42,207 nucleotides of DNA from JBCAWW01 sp039024315 (GCA_039024315.1 JBCCQN010000048.1:1-42207), one strand, 5' to 3'. Positions 9,926 through 18,571 are shown, counted from the stretch's first letter. Program-made: numbers and translations. Notes: generated by a model not told the origin, from the letters alone.

Positions 9926-11431
9926 TCAATCCGTTTTGATAAATTTTGTATAGCTACTGCTGTTCGCAGAACGCACATCCAAAAAATAAATTCCGGCATT
10001 GAGACGGGCTACTTCTACGATATAGTGAGAGCAGCGAAAGGGAACGATCTCACTCAGTACGAGTTTTTGCTGCAGGTCGTAGATGTTGATTTGGGTATTT
10101 GCTTCGATAAGATCTTGGCTGTAAAAACTGAGCTGCTCACTCACTGGGTTCGGTGCGATGGTCAGGCCAATCGCAGCTTCTTCACAAGTTGCGATTTCTT
10201 CATAGCCATATTCGACCCGACTGAGCTGTACTACCTTTTGGTCCACATTTCTTGTGGTAGTCTCCCACCACAGCAAACCATCGCAATAGTTCACATACTC
10301 AAAGGCAAAAAGCGTCTCACTCACCAAAGTATCGACTAATCTCAGATTGATGAGATCGCTAAATTCGAAAGTGATACGCCCATCACTACCATACAGGCGC
10401 TCGCGCTCATTGCGCTGCCAGAAAATGCCCTGATCCTTATCAAAATCGAAGAAATTGATCTGATTCATCACCCTGCCTGCGGCATCATATGATTTTTGCT
10501 CTGCTAAGAAATATTCCCATATGCTATCGCCTGCCGCTAGTTGAGATTCGGCATAATAAGTTTGATTACCCATAGCGTCGTATGCATACTCTAGTCGAAA
10601 CTGGCTCGAATCTGGATAAGTAGCCCGCCACTGCAAAAGTTGCGCTTGGTCGTCATAGATAAGAGTAAGGCGACGACGAAAAATCCAAGCATTGTCTAAC
10701 CAGCGGCTGTCAATTTGTGATTCTAGACTATCTTGATATTGGTAGTGAGTTCGCTCGGAGGCGCGCCAGCTCCCCGCGCTATATTCTTCTCTAAAAAACG
10801 AATCTAAGCGACAAGCAGGACCATATGCATAGCTTTCGCGGACAGTAGGTTGCTCTTCTTGGTAGTAGGTTTGAGTTTGTAAGCAACCTTGACTGCCAAA
10901 CTCTTTTTCCCAGCGGCTGAAAGGCCTAAGTGCCGTTTCACTAGCATTTTTGCGGTACTCACTAAAGAGTATATTGCGCCCATCCGCATCGTATTCCCAC
11001 TCTTTTTGGCTGATCCGTATTCCTGCAGGCTCCCAAAATCGGGTATGCTCGACTAAGCGTTCTCCGAAGGAGCTATAAGTAGTCCGACGCCTAAAACTAA
11101 GTTGAAAGCTATTGCGCTCTTGCTCCCACACCCAAGCCTCATTGAGGGTATCTTGGTCAAAAGCATCATAATACCAGCGTAACGATTGATCAGGACGAAA
11201 TTCCGCCATCGTCTCGTCATAGCGATAAAAGGTCTTGCTACTGATGTTTTGGGCGTGGAGGATGGGGGTAGATAGGAGCAGGAATATTGTATAAATAATG
11301 GGGAGATTTTTTCCTCCCCCTCCCGCCCAATTGTAGGGACCCTCCGAAGGAAAAAATTGCCTTGCAAAGGGAAGCTGATCACTCTTTGGTGCATCGCCCC
11401 ACTTCTCTTTAGACTTAGACGCTATCATCAT
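9926..11431 (-). CDS. Secreted protein with YD-like repeats and T9SS sorting domain
   Basis: 501 residues from an ATG that overlaps the kinase stop by 4 bases (ATGA), suggesting translational coupling. An export signal is present (hydrophobic IIYTIFLLLSTP then LHAQ, about 44-61), but 43 residues precede it, including a glycine run encoded by a GC-rich repeat. The real start may therefore be later, at a non-ATG codon, or the N-terminus may have been lengthened by an insertion. The body (about 65-415) consists of repeated strand segments with YDxxGR/YGSDGR-like motifs and many aromatic residues, resembling RHS/YD-type repeats without a toxin end. Residues about 422-501 (IAPNPVSEQLSFYS... LNAGIYFLDV) are a T9SS sorting domain. 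Function unknown; outer surface or secreted. A Bacteroidota YD-repeat hypothetical is the nearest description. Confidence 0.8.
   Translation of the reverse strand: MMIASKSKEKWGDAPKSDQLPFARQFFPSEGPYNWAGGGGKNLPIIYTIFLLLSTPILHAQNISSKTFYRYDETMAEFRPDQSLRWYYDAFDQDTLNEAWVWEQERNSFQLSFRRRTTYSSFGERLVEHTRFWEPAGIRISQKEWEYDADGRNILFSEYRKNASETALRPFSRWEKEFGSQGCLQTQTYYQEEQPTVRESYAYGPACRLDSFFREEYSAGSWRASERTHYQYQDSLESQIDSRWLDNAWIFRRRLTLIYDDQAQLLQWRATYPDSSQFRLEYAYDAMGNQTYYAESQLAAGDSIWEYFLAEQKSYDAAGRVMNQINFFDFDKDQGIFWQRNERERLYGSDGRITFEFSDLINLRLVDTLVSETLFAFEYVNYCDGLLWWETTTRNVDQKVVQLSRVEYGYEEIATCEEAAIGLTIAPNPVSEQLSFYSQDLIEANTQINIYDLQQKLVLSEIVPFRCSHYIVEVARLNAGIYFLDVRSANSSSYTKFIKTD
9957..9974 (-). repeat. GCGTT-hairpin mini-repeat variant
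   Basis: GCGTTCTGCGAACAGCAG: stem CTGC/GCAG with a longer GAACA loop. It lies in the sorting-domain codons of the T9SS protein. Confidence 0.45.
11055..11072 (+). repeat. GCGTT-hairpin mini-repeat
   Basis: AAGCGTTCTCCGAAGGAG: stem CTCC/GGAG, loop GAA, within the T9SS protein gene. Confidence 0.6.
11303..11356. repeat. GC-rich repeat in the 5' part of the T9SS protein gene
   Basis: GAGATTTTTTCCTCCCCCT starts a C-rich stretch that ends CCCTCCGAAGGAAAAAA. The terminal arms TTTTTTCCT (11307-11315) and AGGAAAAAA (11348-11356) are inverted. It closely resembles the outer part of both IS4-like ends (GAGATTTATTCCTCCCCCT at the right end, read inward). In-frame it encodes the FFPSEGPYNWAGGGGKN segment before the signal peptide. 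Confidence 0.55.
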
Positions 11432-14400
11432 TTACCTGTCAACATCCAGATTCCTTCCCAACCCGCTTTGGGGGGATAATCAATATACTGCGTCGCTCTT
11501 TGGAGATAGTTGCGTGCGGCAAGATCGCTAGGATTTTGGGCGTAGATTTTTTCAAACAAAGCCACGGCCGTTTCAAAATCCTTTTTCACAAATAGCGCGA
11601 CTCCTTGGGCAAAATCGGCTGCACTCTCCATTTTTCGTGCTTTTAGTTCTGGCGCATAGCCATCAAGGCATTCGTAGATGCCTACGGGTTCCTTTTTACC
11701 TTTGACCTGCACCTCACCTATCCAACGAAAATTGTAGCGCTCAGGCTGTTTGATCTGTCTGTGCACCCCCTCCGAAAGGATGATAGAGGCCCCAAAGTAT
11801 TTGCAAAGGCCTTCCATGCGTGAGGCCGTATTGACGGTATCCGAAATGGTGGCGGTATCAGCTCTAAGCTCATCGCCAATAATCCCCATAATCAGTGGAC
11901 CCGTATGCATACCAATACCGATGTGAATTTCTCGACGCTTTTTCTCCTTCCGACTTTCATTATACTGGTTGAGCGCCTGCTGCATACCGATGGCAGCCTT
12001 TAAGCTATCCTCTGGCTCCCGCTGAAAAAGCGACATTATGCCGTCCCCTAGATATTGCTGTACAAAGCCATGATTGTCCCGAATGATCGGCCCCATCCGC
12101 CCCACAAAGGCATTGACAAAGCGGAAAGTATCCTCTGGACTTAGACTTTCGGCCAATACGGTATAGTCGCGGATATCGCTAAACAATACGGTAACGCGCT
12201 TATGCGTAGAGTCGCCTAACTGAAGCTCGGTAACAGTATCTCGGCCTAGCACTTTGAGAAATTCCTTGGGCACAAAACGAGCCGTTTGGTGGTGGATACG
12301 ATGCAGATTGAGATGCGTTTTGATCCTTGCCAGGAGCTCGTCTTTACTAAAAGGTTTGGGCAAATAATCATTAGCGCCAGTTTCAAAGCCTTCCAACAGA
12401 TCCTGTACTTGATTTTTGGCGGTGATCATGATGACCGGACACTCAGAAGGGAGGTAACGTTCGCGGATACGCTCGCAAACTTCATAGCCAGACATCAGGG
12501 GCATCATGACATCCAAGAGCACTAGATCATAGGCGCCATTTTCTTCGATCAAGTCCAAGGCCTCTTGACCACTAGAGGCGATGGTCAATTGATAGGGCTG
12601 ATCGAGCATATGATTTTGTAGTACTTGCTGGTTGATGGGCTCATCATCAACTACGAGTATGCGGGCTTGATTGAGCTTTGAAGGGCTAGTAGAAGGGATC
12701 TGTAAGCTAGGCTTGTCCACGACTTGTGGACGCGAAATACGGCTTTCGGGTAAGCTCTTGCCTAGCTCGACATCAGCTGGGGCAAGGGGGATACTAAACA
12801 AAAAGTTGGTTCCCCCGCCTTCTTCAGATTCTACCCAAATGCGGCCTTGATGTAGCTCTACGAGTCGCCGAGAAATACTCAATCCCAGCCCAGTGCCCCC
12901 GAATTGACGCGAAATGGAGCTATCGCCCTGTTGAAATTCATGAAAAATCACGTCTTGCATCTCCGGTGGGATACCGATACCCGTGTCGGAGACTGAGATA
13001 ATTACTTCTTTTTCATCCCTGCGGGGAACGCTTATTCGGATGTGCCCCTTTTCGGTAAACTTAATTGCATTGCCAATCAGGTTTTGTAGGATCTGTTGTA
13101 GTCGATTTTCGTCTGCGAGGAGGAGGGGTAAGTCTTGAGGCACTTCATTGTGCAATCGGAGATCTTTGCCTCCAATCAACGTTTGGTTGATCTGGACAAT
13201 CAGCTGGCTCAGCGCATGTAAATTCACCCCCTTGAGTTGTAGGTCAATGGTATAAGTCTTGAGACGGGAAAAGTCCAAGATATCGTTGACCAAGGAGGCT
13301 AAGCGTTGTCCGGAGGATACGATCAAATCCAGATTACGTCGATTGGTTTGATGATCTTGTTTTTGGATCCGATCACGTAATGATTCGGCCAAACCAATAA
13401 TGCCTTGCAGGGGAGTGCGTAGTTCGTGAGAGGTAGTGGCGAGAAATTCGTCCTTAAGCAGATCTAGTTTACGGAGTTTTTCGGTGGCCTCCCGCTCTAG
13501 GGCAAGCTCGCGCTCCTTTTGCGCAAGTTGGCGGCTTTGCTGCCTTAGGCGTAGCAATACCACCAAATACAGTAAGCCTGCTATGATAGCCGAATACAGT
13601 AAAAAGGCCCACCAAGTACGATACCAAGGGGGCATAATCTGGAAAGAATAGGTAGCGGTCTGACTGATCCGACCATAACTATCCTTGGCGCGGACGTGAA
13701 AGGTGTATTTACCTTCGCGTAGCGCGGTATATGATTTGATGCGTTCTGCCTTCCAATCAGACCACTGCTCTTCATAACCTTCGAGTCGATAGCTATAGAG
13801 CGGTTGCAGACTAGCAGAGTAGAGCGGACTGATAAATTTAAAATCAACCTCTCGGATCTCTGCCGGAAATTTCGGTTTGGCGTTTTCCGGCTGCTCATTG
13901 GCGAGGAAGCCATTTTTATCAGCATGGTTGCCACTAAAGATGACCGAGTCCCCATTGAGGCGCAACTCCCGTATCAAACAGAAAAAAGGCTCAACTGCTT
14001 TGGAGCCCGCACTGATATCCACTCGATAGAGATTTTGGGTGCCGGCCATCCAGACGGTTTGCGGATTTTGGGGATAAATAGACCATACGTCAGTTCTAAT
14101 CGAACGAAATTGTTGATCGTACCACTCCATTTTCCCCTCCTTGAATTGCAAGTAACCATGTTTGACGGGCTTGAGATCGGTAGTCATCCAAAGGCGTTCC
14201 TGCTCATCCGTACGTAAAACATAGACTCCTTTAAGCGCTTGGGGCAAGGCTGCAAAAGCGGAATCAAGAATCAGGCTATCTAGCACTTCGTCAAAGACTA
14301 ATAAGCCTAGTTCACTCCCAAAGTAAAGGGTGTTGTTCCATTTAGTTAGCTCTACCTCTACTACTTCGGCATCAAAGCCTGCTCCGCTTTTTAAATTCGA

Positions 14401-15915
14401 TATGGGTTGAGCCCGTAAAGGGTTTTCAGTAAGGGGAAAAGCGCTGACTTCTTCACGAGCCACCCACAAATTACCCTCTGCATCTTCTTGGATGCTGCGT
14501 ACTTCATGTTCGATCCCTTCTACTCGCCCTTGCCAAATAGGCTCGGTACCTGCCAAGTTGATCAAGCCTAAGCCATCTCCTAAACCTACGTATAAGCGTT
14601 CCGCGAAGCGGGGAGAACGAAAAAAACAAAAGCGGTACTCCTGAGGGCCACTAGGACCTAAAGCCCTTAAATTCTCCCCGTCCCAGACCTTGACTCCCGT
14701 AGAACTCGCTATGAGTAATTGATTTTGTAGCGTATCAAAACCCCATACCTCTTGCACCGTTTCGCTGATAGGCCTTATGCGAAGGTTTGAAAGCGACTTT
14801 GCGTCAATAGTGGCTGAATAGAGCCCAAGGGTAGTACCGATAAATAATTGGTTGCGCCACTTTTGCATGTCGATAACGGTGCCTTTGACGCCTTGCTTAT
14901 CCGTATAACGGCGCAAAACCAAGGGAATGGGCACCACTGCAATGCCCACATCCATCCCCATCCAAAGATTGCCTTCGCGATCCTGATCAAGGGAGATGAT
15001 AGAATTGGTAAGCAAGCCTGAGCGGGTATCAATTTGCTCTAGTAATTGTCCTTGGGGATCAAGGAGCAAAATGCCTTCTCCATCCGTAGCGATCCCTAAA
15101 CTACCATCTTCTAGTCGAATAGCATCTCTGATTGTCAGGCGAGGAAAAAGGCGCCCTAAAGCGGAAAAAGGTTCAAATCGATTATTTTCAAGTTTGAAGA
15201 TGCCCTGCTCTTTGCTGACCAACAGCCATTCGTTCGCTTGGCGTCCCGCGATCAGCGCGATTGTTTTGAATTCGGGAGGCGATTGTTGCGAGAGAGGGAT
15301 GAGATCTTGCTTCGCAAAACGATAAAGTCCCTTTTGCGACAGCCAAAGAAAGAGTTGATCGTTGCGCGTAGCGATAGCCCCGATCTCTGCTGGACTAGTC
15401 CAAGTAGAGAAACTTTGCTCGCTTTCGTCCCAAAAAATCAGAGACTGTTCAGTTTGAAAAATCACCTGCTGCCCAATGGTACGGATGCGCTTGATTTTGC
15501 TGATTTCACCCGCTTCTGCTAGCAATGCTGATAAGGAACGAAAGTAAAGCTTGCCCGCAGAATCGGCTTTGATAATACCAATTTCTTTGTCGTCAGCAAG
15601 GTAAATTTCCCCATTCTGGGAACGTCCGAGCTCCATTTCTCCTCGGCCTTGGGTATTGCCTACCATCTGCCAGCGTTCGCCATCAAAACTAAGGACTCCA
15701 CTATTGTTGGAGACAAAAATGAGTCCTTGCGCGTTTTGCACCGCCCCCCAATTTTGTGGTCCAGCCACAAAATCTTCCCCACTATATTCAGCGGGAGAAA
15801 AGTTGCGGATAAAACCAAACGGGGATTGGGCTTTCAGATGGGGGATAATTCCGAAAAGCAGAAACAGCCCGATACCTAAAAGCAGCTTCCTTGGCCGGTA
15901 TATGGGTTTGATCAT
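11428..15915 (-). CDS. Propeller/Y_Y_Y sensor histidine kinase-receiver-adenylate/guanylate cyclase fusion
   Basis: 1495 residues from the ATG at 15915; an upstream in-frame TTG at 15978 is rejected because a signal peptide follows the ATG. Order: signal peptide about 1-30; periplasmic beta-propeller repeats (DREGNLWMGMDVGI type) about 45-640; Y_Y_Y domain about 680-765; one membrane helix about 768-788; coiled coil; HisKA with phospho-His H830 (SHELRTPLQ); HATPase with DTGIGIP and GGTGLGLSI; receiver with phospho-Asp D1135 (LLDVMMP); class III cyclase about 1239-1420; TPR-like tail. The cyclase keeps both metal Asp (D1247 in FSDIRDYT, D1291 in LGDGIM), N1362 and R1366, so it looks active. 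The adenine-selecting Asp aligns (D1353), but the usual Lys position is Gln, leaving ATP versus GTP open. There is no DNA-binding domain; output appears to be a cyclic nucleotide. Confidence 0.92.
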   Translation of the reverse strand: MIKPIYRPRKLLLGIGLFLLFGIIPHLKAQSPFGFIRNFSPAEYSGEDFVAGPQNWGAVQNAQGLIFVSNNSGVLSFDGERWQMVGNTQGRGEMELGRSQNGEIYLADDKEIGIIKADSAGKLYFRSLSALLAEAGEISKIKRIRTIGQQVIFQTEQSLIFWDESEQSFSTWTSPAEIGAIATRNDQLFLWLSQKGLYRFAKQDLIPLSQQSPPEFKTIALIAGRQANEWLLVSKEQGIFKLENNRFEPFSALGRLFPRLTIRDAIRLEDGSLGIATDGEGILLLDPQGQLLEQIDTRSGLLTNSIISLDQDREGNLWMGMDVGIAVVPIPLVLRRYTDKQGVKGTVIDMQKWRNQLFIGTTLGLYSATIDAKSLSNLRIRPISETVQEVWGFDTLQNQLLIASSTGVKVWDGENLRALGPSGPQEYRFCFFRSPRFAERLYVGLGDGLGLINLAGTEPIWQGRVEGIEHEVRSIQEDAEGNLWVAREEVSAFPLTENPLRAQPISNLKSGAGFDAEVVEVELTKWNNTLYFGSELGLLVFDEVLDSLILDSAFAALPQALKGVYVLRTDEQERLWMTTDLKPVKHGYLQFKEGKMEWYDQQFRSIRTDVWSIYPQNPQTVWMAGTQNLYRVDISAGSKAVEPFFCLIRELRLNGDSVIFSGNHADKNGFLANEQPENAKPKFPAEIREVDFKFISPLYSASLQPLYSYRLEGYEEQWSDWKAERIKSYTALREGKYTFHVRAKDSYGRISQTATYSFQIMPPWYRTWWAFLLYSAIIAGLLYLVVLLRLRQQSRQLAQKERELALEREATEKLRKLDLLKDEFLATTSHELRTPLQGIIGLAESLRDRIQKQDHQTNRRNLDLIVSSGQRLASLVNDILDFSRLKTYTIDLQLKGVNLHALSQLIVQINQTLIGGKDLRLHNEVPQDLPLLLADENRLQQILQNLIGNAIKFTEKGHIRISVPRRDEKEVIISVSDTGIGIPPEMQDVIFHEFQQGDSSISRQFGGTGLGLSISRRLVELHQGRIWVESEEGGGTNFLFSIPLAPADVELGKSLPESRISRPQVVDKPSLQIPSTSPSKLNQARILVVDDEPINQQVLQNHMLDQPYQLTIASSGQEALDLIEENGAYDLVLLDVMMPLMSGYEVCERIRERYLPSECPVIMITAKNQVQDLLEGFETGANDYLPKPFSKDELLARIKTHLNLHRIHHQTARFVPKEFLKVLGRDTVTELQLGDSTHKRVTVLFSDIRDYTVLAESLSPEDTFRFVNAFVGRMGPIIRDNHGFVQQYLGDGIMSLFQREPEDSLKAAIGMQQALNQYNESRKEKKRREIHIGIGMHTGPLIMGIIGDELRADTATISDTVNTASRMEGLCKYFGASIILSEGVHRQIKQPERYNFRWIGEVQVKGKKEPVGIYECLDGYAPELKARKMESAADFAQGVALFVKKDFETAVALFEKIYAQNPSDLAARNYLQRATQYIDYPPKAGWEGIWMLTGK
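13016..13033 (-). repeat. GCGTT-hairpin mini-repeat
   Basis: AAGCGTTCCCCGCAGGGA: stem TCCC/GGGA, loop CGCA, within the kinase-cyclase gene. Confidence 0.55.
14594..14611 (+). repeat. GCGTT-hairpin mini-repeat
   Basis: AAGCGTTCCGCGAAGCGG: stem CCGC/GCGG, loop GAA, within the kinase-cyclase gene. Confidence 0.6.
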
Positions 15916-15937
15916 GGGGAAGTCTGCAGTTGCTACG

Positions 15938-15956
15938 TTTTCGAATTTATCGAAAA
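15938..15956. promoter_or_regulatory. Inverted repeat in the divergent kinase/orphan-gene promoter region
   Basis: TTTTCGA-ATTTA-TCGAAAA has perfect 7-bp arms. It lies 23 nt upstream of the kinase-cyclase ATG and about 43 nt upstream of the divergent gene at 15999. The position suits an operator shared by both genes; binding is inferred only from symmetry. Confidence 0.4.
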
Positions 15957-15998
15957 TTCCTGTATCTTGATGTAACAACGCCCTAATTTTCTAATTCC

Positions 15999-16388
15999 AT
16001 GAATACTTCCGAAGAACGACCTCAAGAAGAGACAAGACAAGAAGCCCGTTCTGGTAGAGGTTCCCTTGAGCCAAAAGATTCCAGTACCAAAGACACCACT
16101 CGTCCCTTTCGTCGTGGATTCTTAGTAGCTAAACGAGAAGGATTTAGTTTTGCAACCAACTCTATTGGTCCACTTTGGGTCATGGAAGTGGATGATCCTG
16201 GTGCCCGTGACAATGGCCGCCTCGTTCGTTGCTTTGATCGCATCCCTGATACGATTATGATGGGCAATAGCGCGGATGATGTACCACCGCTTTGGTTTCA
16301 AATCACACGTATGCTACGCCCAGATGGAGCGCGCATTGAAGTAGCCGTCAACGTAACCACCGAAGAGCCAAGTCCTGCTAACGCTTAG
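15999..16388 (+). CDS. Orphan 129-residue protein, function unknown
   Basis: I do not recognise a family. Residues 1-37 are polar and charged (E, R, S, T, K rich), hence probably disordered. From 38 a compact part follows with alternating strands (RRGFLVAKREGFSFATN, GPLWVMEVDDPG, RLVRCFDRIPDT, PLWFQITRML, ARIEVAVNV) and a short acidic tail. There is no signal peptide and no membrane segment, so it is probably cytosolic. It is divergently arranged with the kinase-cyclase gene, and its end lies 4 bases from the convergent argD stop. The coding call rests on a clean ATG in a plausible divergent promoter region and protein-like composition. A link to cyclase signalling is possible but unproven. 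Confidence 0.65.
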   Translation: MNTSEERPQEETRQEARSGRGSLEPKDSSTKDTTRPFRRGFLVAKREGFSFATNSIGPLWVMEVDDPGARDNGRLVRCFDRIPDTIMMGNSADDVPPLWFQITRMLRPDGARIEVAVNVTTEEPSPANA

Positions 16389-16392
16389 GCTT

Positions 16393-17535
16393 TTATCCCC
16401 TTTTTACTTCTTTGAGACTAGCTGCTAAAGCCGTCAAAAATTGATCGGCCTGGGATTGGTTTATATTGAGTGGGGGTAACAATCTCAAGGTATTGGCATG
16501 AGAGGAAGAACCCGTGAAAATGTGATGTTGCTTCAAAAGATGGGCTCGAATGGGCTTAGCCGGTCCATGAAGTTCCATGCCTAGCATAAGGCCTCTGCCG
16601 CGCACCTCTTTGATTTCTGGCATTGCCACCAAGGCCTGTTTGAGATAGGCTCCCATGCTGGCGGCCTTTGGGATCAAATTTTCAGATTCAATCACTTCTA
16701 GCACTGCTAAAGCCGCAGCACAGGCAAGATGATTGCCGCCAAAAGTAGTCCCCAGCATTCCGTACCATGCTTCAAACTGAGGGCCTATCATCACCCCACC
16801 GATGGGGAAACCATTTCCCATGCCTTTGGCAATGGTAATAAGGTCAGCTTTGATGCCGGCATGTTGGTGGCCAAAAAACTTTCCGCTACGACCATAGCCC
16901 GCTTGGATTTCGTCCATGACCAGCACGGTTCCCGTTTCATCACATAGCTTGCGCGCTGCTTTTAGATATTCGTCTTCCGGCATAAAAACGCCTCCTACCC
17001 CTTGCAGGCTTTCGAGTACGAGGGCGCAGTTATCCTGCTGGCGCAGAACGCTTGTCAATACCTCAAGATCGTTGAGCGGTATTTGTTTGACGTGCTGGCT
17101 ATAATTCAGCGGCGCTTTGATCTTGGGGTTATCAGTAATGGCCACGGCCGCAGAAGTCCGCCCATGGAAGGCCTTGTCCACCATCACGACTCCTTCTCTG
17201 CCCGTGTGAAAAGATGCCAATTTTAAGGCATTTTCAATCGCTTCTGCGCCAGAGTTTATTAAAAAGAGGCTATAATCATCGTAGCCTGAAAGCTCGCCTA
17301 GTTTAGAAGCTAGTTCCTCCTGCAAAGGATTTTGCACCGAGTTGGAATAGAAACCCATCTTGTGCAATTGCTCCTCTATCCTTTGGACATAATGAGGATG
17401 GCTATGCCCAATCGAAATGACCGCATGACCGCCGTATAGGTCTAGGTATTCATTGCCTTCGGCATCCCAAAGTTTCGCGCCTTGGGCGCGCACTGGGGCA
17501 ATATCGAAGAGGGGATATACATCAAAGAGTTTCAT
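16393..17535 (-). CDS. argD: Acylornithine aminotransferase (class III PLP enzyme)
   Basis: 380 residues, the usual length. PLP signatures are present: NSGAEAIENALK (94-105), FHGRTSAAVA, the MDEIQAGYGR motif with D208 and E209, and the PLP Schiff-base lysine K237 in ITIAKGMGNGFPIG. It converts acylglutamate semialdehyde to acylornithine with glutamate as amino donor in arginine synthesis. In Bacteroidota the acyl group is often succinyl rather than acetyl; the sequence alone does not tell. Its start is 2 nt after the argC stop, so it is the last visible gene of GNAT-argG-argC-argD. A mini-hairpin repeat lies in the coding sequence at 17035-17053. Confidence 0.94.
   Translation of the reverse strand: MKLFDVYPLFDIAPVRAQGAKLWDAEGNEYLDLYGGHAVISIGHSHPHYVQRIEEQLHKMGFYSNSVQNPLQEELASKLGELSGYDDYSLFLINSGAEAIENALKLASFHTGREGVVMVDKAFHGRTSAAVAITDNPKIKAPLNYSQHVKQIPLNDLEVLTSVLRQQDNCALVLESLQGVGGVFMPEDEYLKAARKLCDETGTVLVMDEIQAGYGRSGKFFGHQHAGIKADLITIAKGMGNGFPIGGVMIGPQFEAWYGMLGTTFGGNHLACAAALAVLEVIESENLIPKAASMGAYLKQALVAMPEIKEVRGRGLMLGMELHGPAKPIRAHLLKQHHIFTGSSSHANTLRLLPPLNINQSQADQFLTALAASLKEVKRG
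17035..17053 (-). repeat. GCGTT-hairpin mini-repeat
   Basis: AAGCGTTCTGCGCCAGCAG: stem CTGC/GCAG, loop GCCA, within argD. Confidence 0.5.
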
Positions 17536-17537
17536 AA

Positions 17538-18503
17538 CTAAAAGGCTATGGCTTTGAGGTGGAGTCCGGTTTGCTCGTCGAGTCCAGACATGAGATTAAA
17601 GTTTTGGACGGCTTGTCCTGAGGCTCCTTTGAGCAGATTGTCAATCATACTGATGATCAAAAGCTTGCCCTCAATCTTTTGCACATGAACTATGGCCTTA
17701 TTGGTATTGACCACTTGTTTGAGATGAGGATTGCTCGGACTTACATGGGTAAAAGGATGTGAGTCGTAGTAGGACTGGTAAAGTTCGGTAGCCGCCTCGG
17801 CGGATAAATCCGTATTGATATATACGCTGGCATAAATGCCTCTGCTAAAATCTCCTCGTAACGGCAGGAAATTAAGCGCGTGATCAAAACCATGCTGCAA
17901 TTGCTTCAAGCTTTGCGTGATCTCGCCCAAATGCTGATGCGAGAAGGCCTTATAGATGGATATATTATTGTTACGCCAGCTAAAATGGGTTGTTCCTACG
18001 GGCTTTTGGCCTGCGCCGGTAGAGCCTGTAAGGGCATGGATATGTACCTCCTGCTTTAATTCGCCTGCTTTGGCCAAGGGCAATAAGGCTAGTTGGATGC
18101 AAGTGGCAAAGCAACCGGGATTGGCAATATGCTTGGCCTTTTGGATAGTTTCTCGCTGCAATTCTGGTAATCCATAGACGAAATCATGATCATCAGAAGC
18201 TAGACGAAAATCCCGGCTCAGATCTATGATTTTTAGGCTGTCGGGGAAATCGTTCTCCGCTAGGAATGGTTTAGTCTTACCATGACCAGCGCAAGCAAAA
18301 AGCACATCGATATCCTTCTGTACCTCTGCACTAAACCTAATATCTGTTTCGCCTAACAAATCCTGATGCACTTCCCAGAGGTGTTTGCCTGCTTGAGAAT
18401 GACTGTGCACGAAACTGATTTCCACTTCAGGATGATTGAGCAGGAGGCGTAGTAATTCTCCGCCTGTATAGCCTGCGCCGCCGATGATGCCGATTTTTTG
18501 CAT
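17538..18503 (-). CDS. argC: N-acyl-gamma-glutamyl-phosphate reductase
   Basis: 321 residues. The N-terminal Rossmann motif is GIIGGAGYTGGELLRLL and the catalytic cysteine is C131 in NPGCFATCIQLAL. The later GSTGAGQ and FSHQHLGEI segments are typical of ArgC. It reduces N-acylglutamyl phosphate to the semialdehyde with NADPH in the cytosol. It is downstream of argG in the arginine operon, separated by 68 nt that include a strong palindrome (18518-18557), which may adjust expression of argC-argD relative to argG. Confidence 0.95.
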   Translation of the reverse strand: MQKIGIIGGAGYTGGELLRLLLNHPEVEISFVHSHSQAGKHLWEVHQDLLGETDIRFSAEVQKDIDVLFACAGHGKTKPFLAENDFPDSLKIIDLSRDFRLASDDHDFVYGLPELQRETIQKAKHIANPGCFATCIQLALLPLAKAGELKQEVHIHALTGSTGAGQKPVGTTHFSWRNNNISIYKAFSHQHLGEITQSLKQLQHGFDHALNFLPLRGDFSRGIYASVYINTDLSAEAATELYQSYYDSHPFTHVSPSNPHLKQVVNTNKAIVHVQKIEGKLLIISMIDNLLKGASGQAVQNFNLMSGLDEQTGLHLKAIAF

Positions 18504-18517
18504 GAGATTTGTGATCT

Positions 18518-18557
18518 GTAGCGGCGGAATCCCGATAGCTATCGGGATCGCCGCTAC
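18518..18557. repeat. 40-nt palindrome between argG and argC
   Basis: The core ATCCCGATAGCTATCGGGAT is a perfect 20-bp palindrome at 18529-18548. Outer arms GTAGCGGC and GCCGCTAC extend the symmetry to 18518-18557 with a short asymmetric spacer. It sits in the argG-argC junction, so the mRNA would form a strong stem, acting perhaps as a processing or stability element or a partial terminator. Cores like this occur as dispersed repeats in Bacteroidota as far as I recall; I see only this copy in the window. Confidence 0.75.
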
Positions 18558-18571
18558 GATAATTCGTTCAA

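Noticed and set aside
13804..14217. 137-codon plus-strand frame inside the kinase-cyclase gene
   Set aside because: It is fully antisense to a confident 1495-residue protein and shows no domain.
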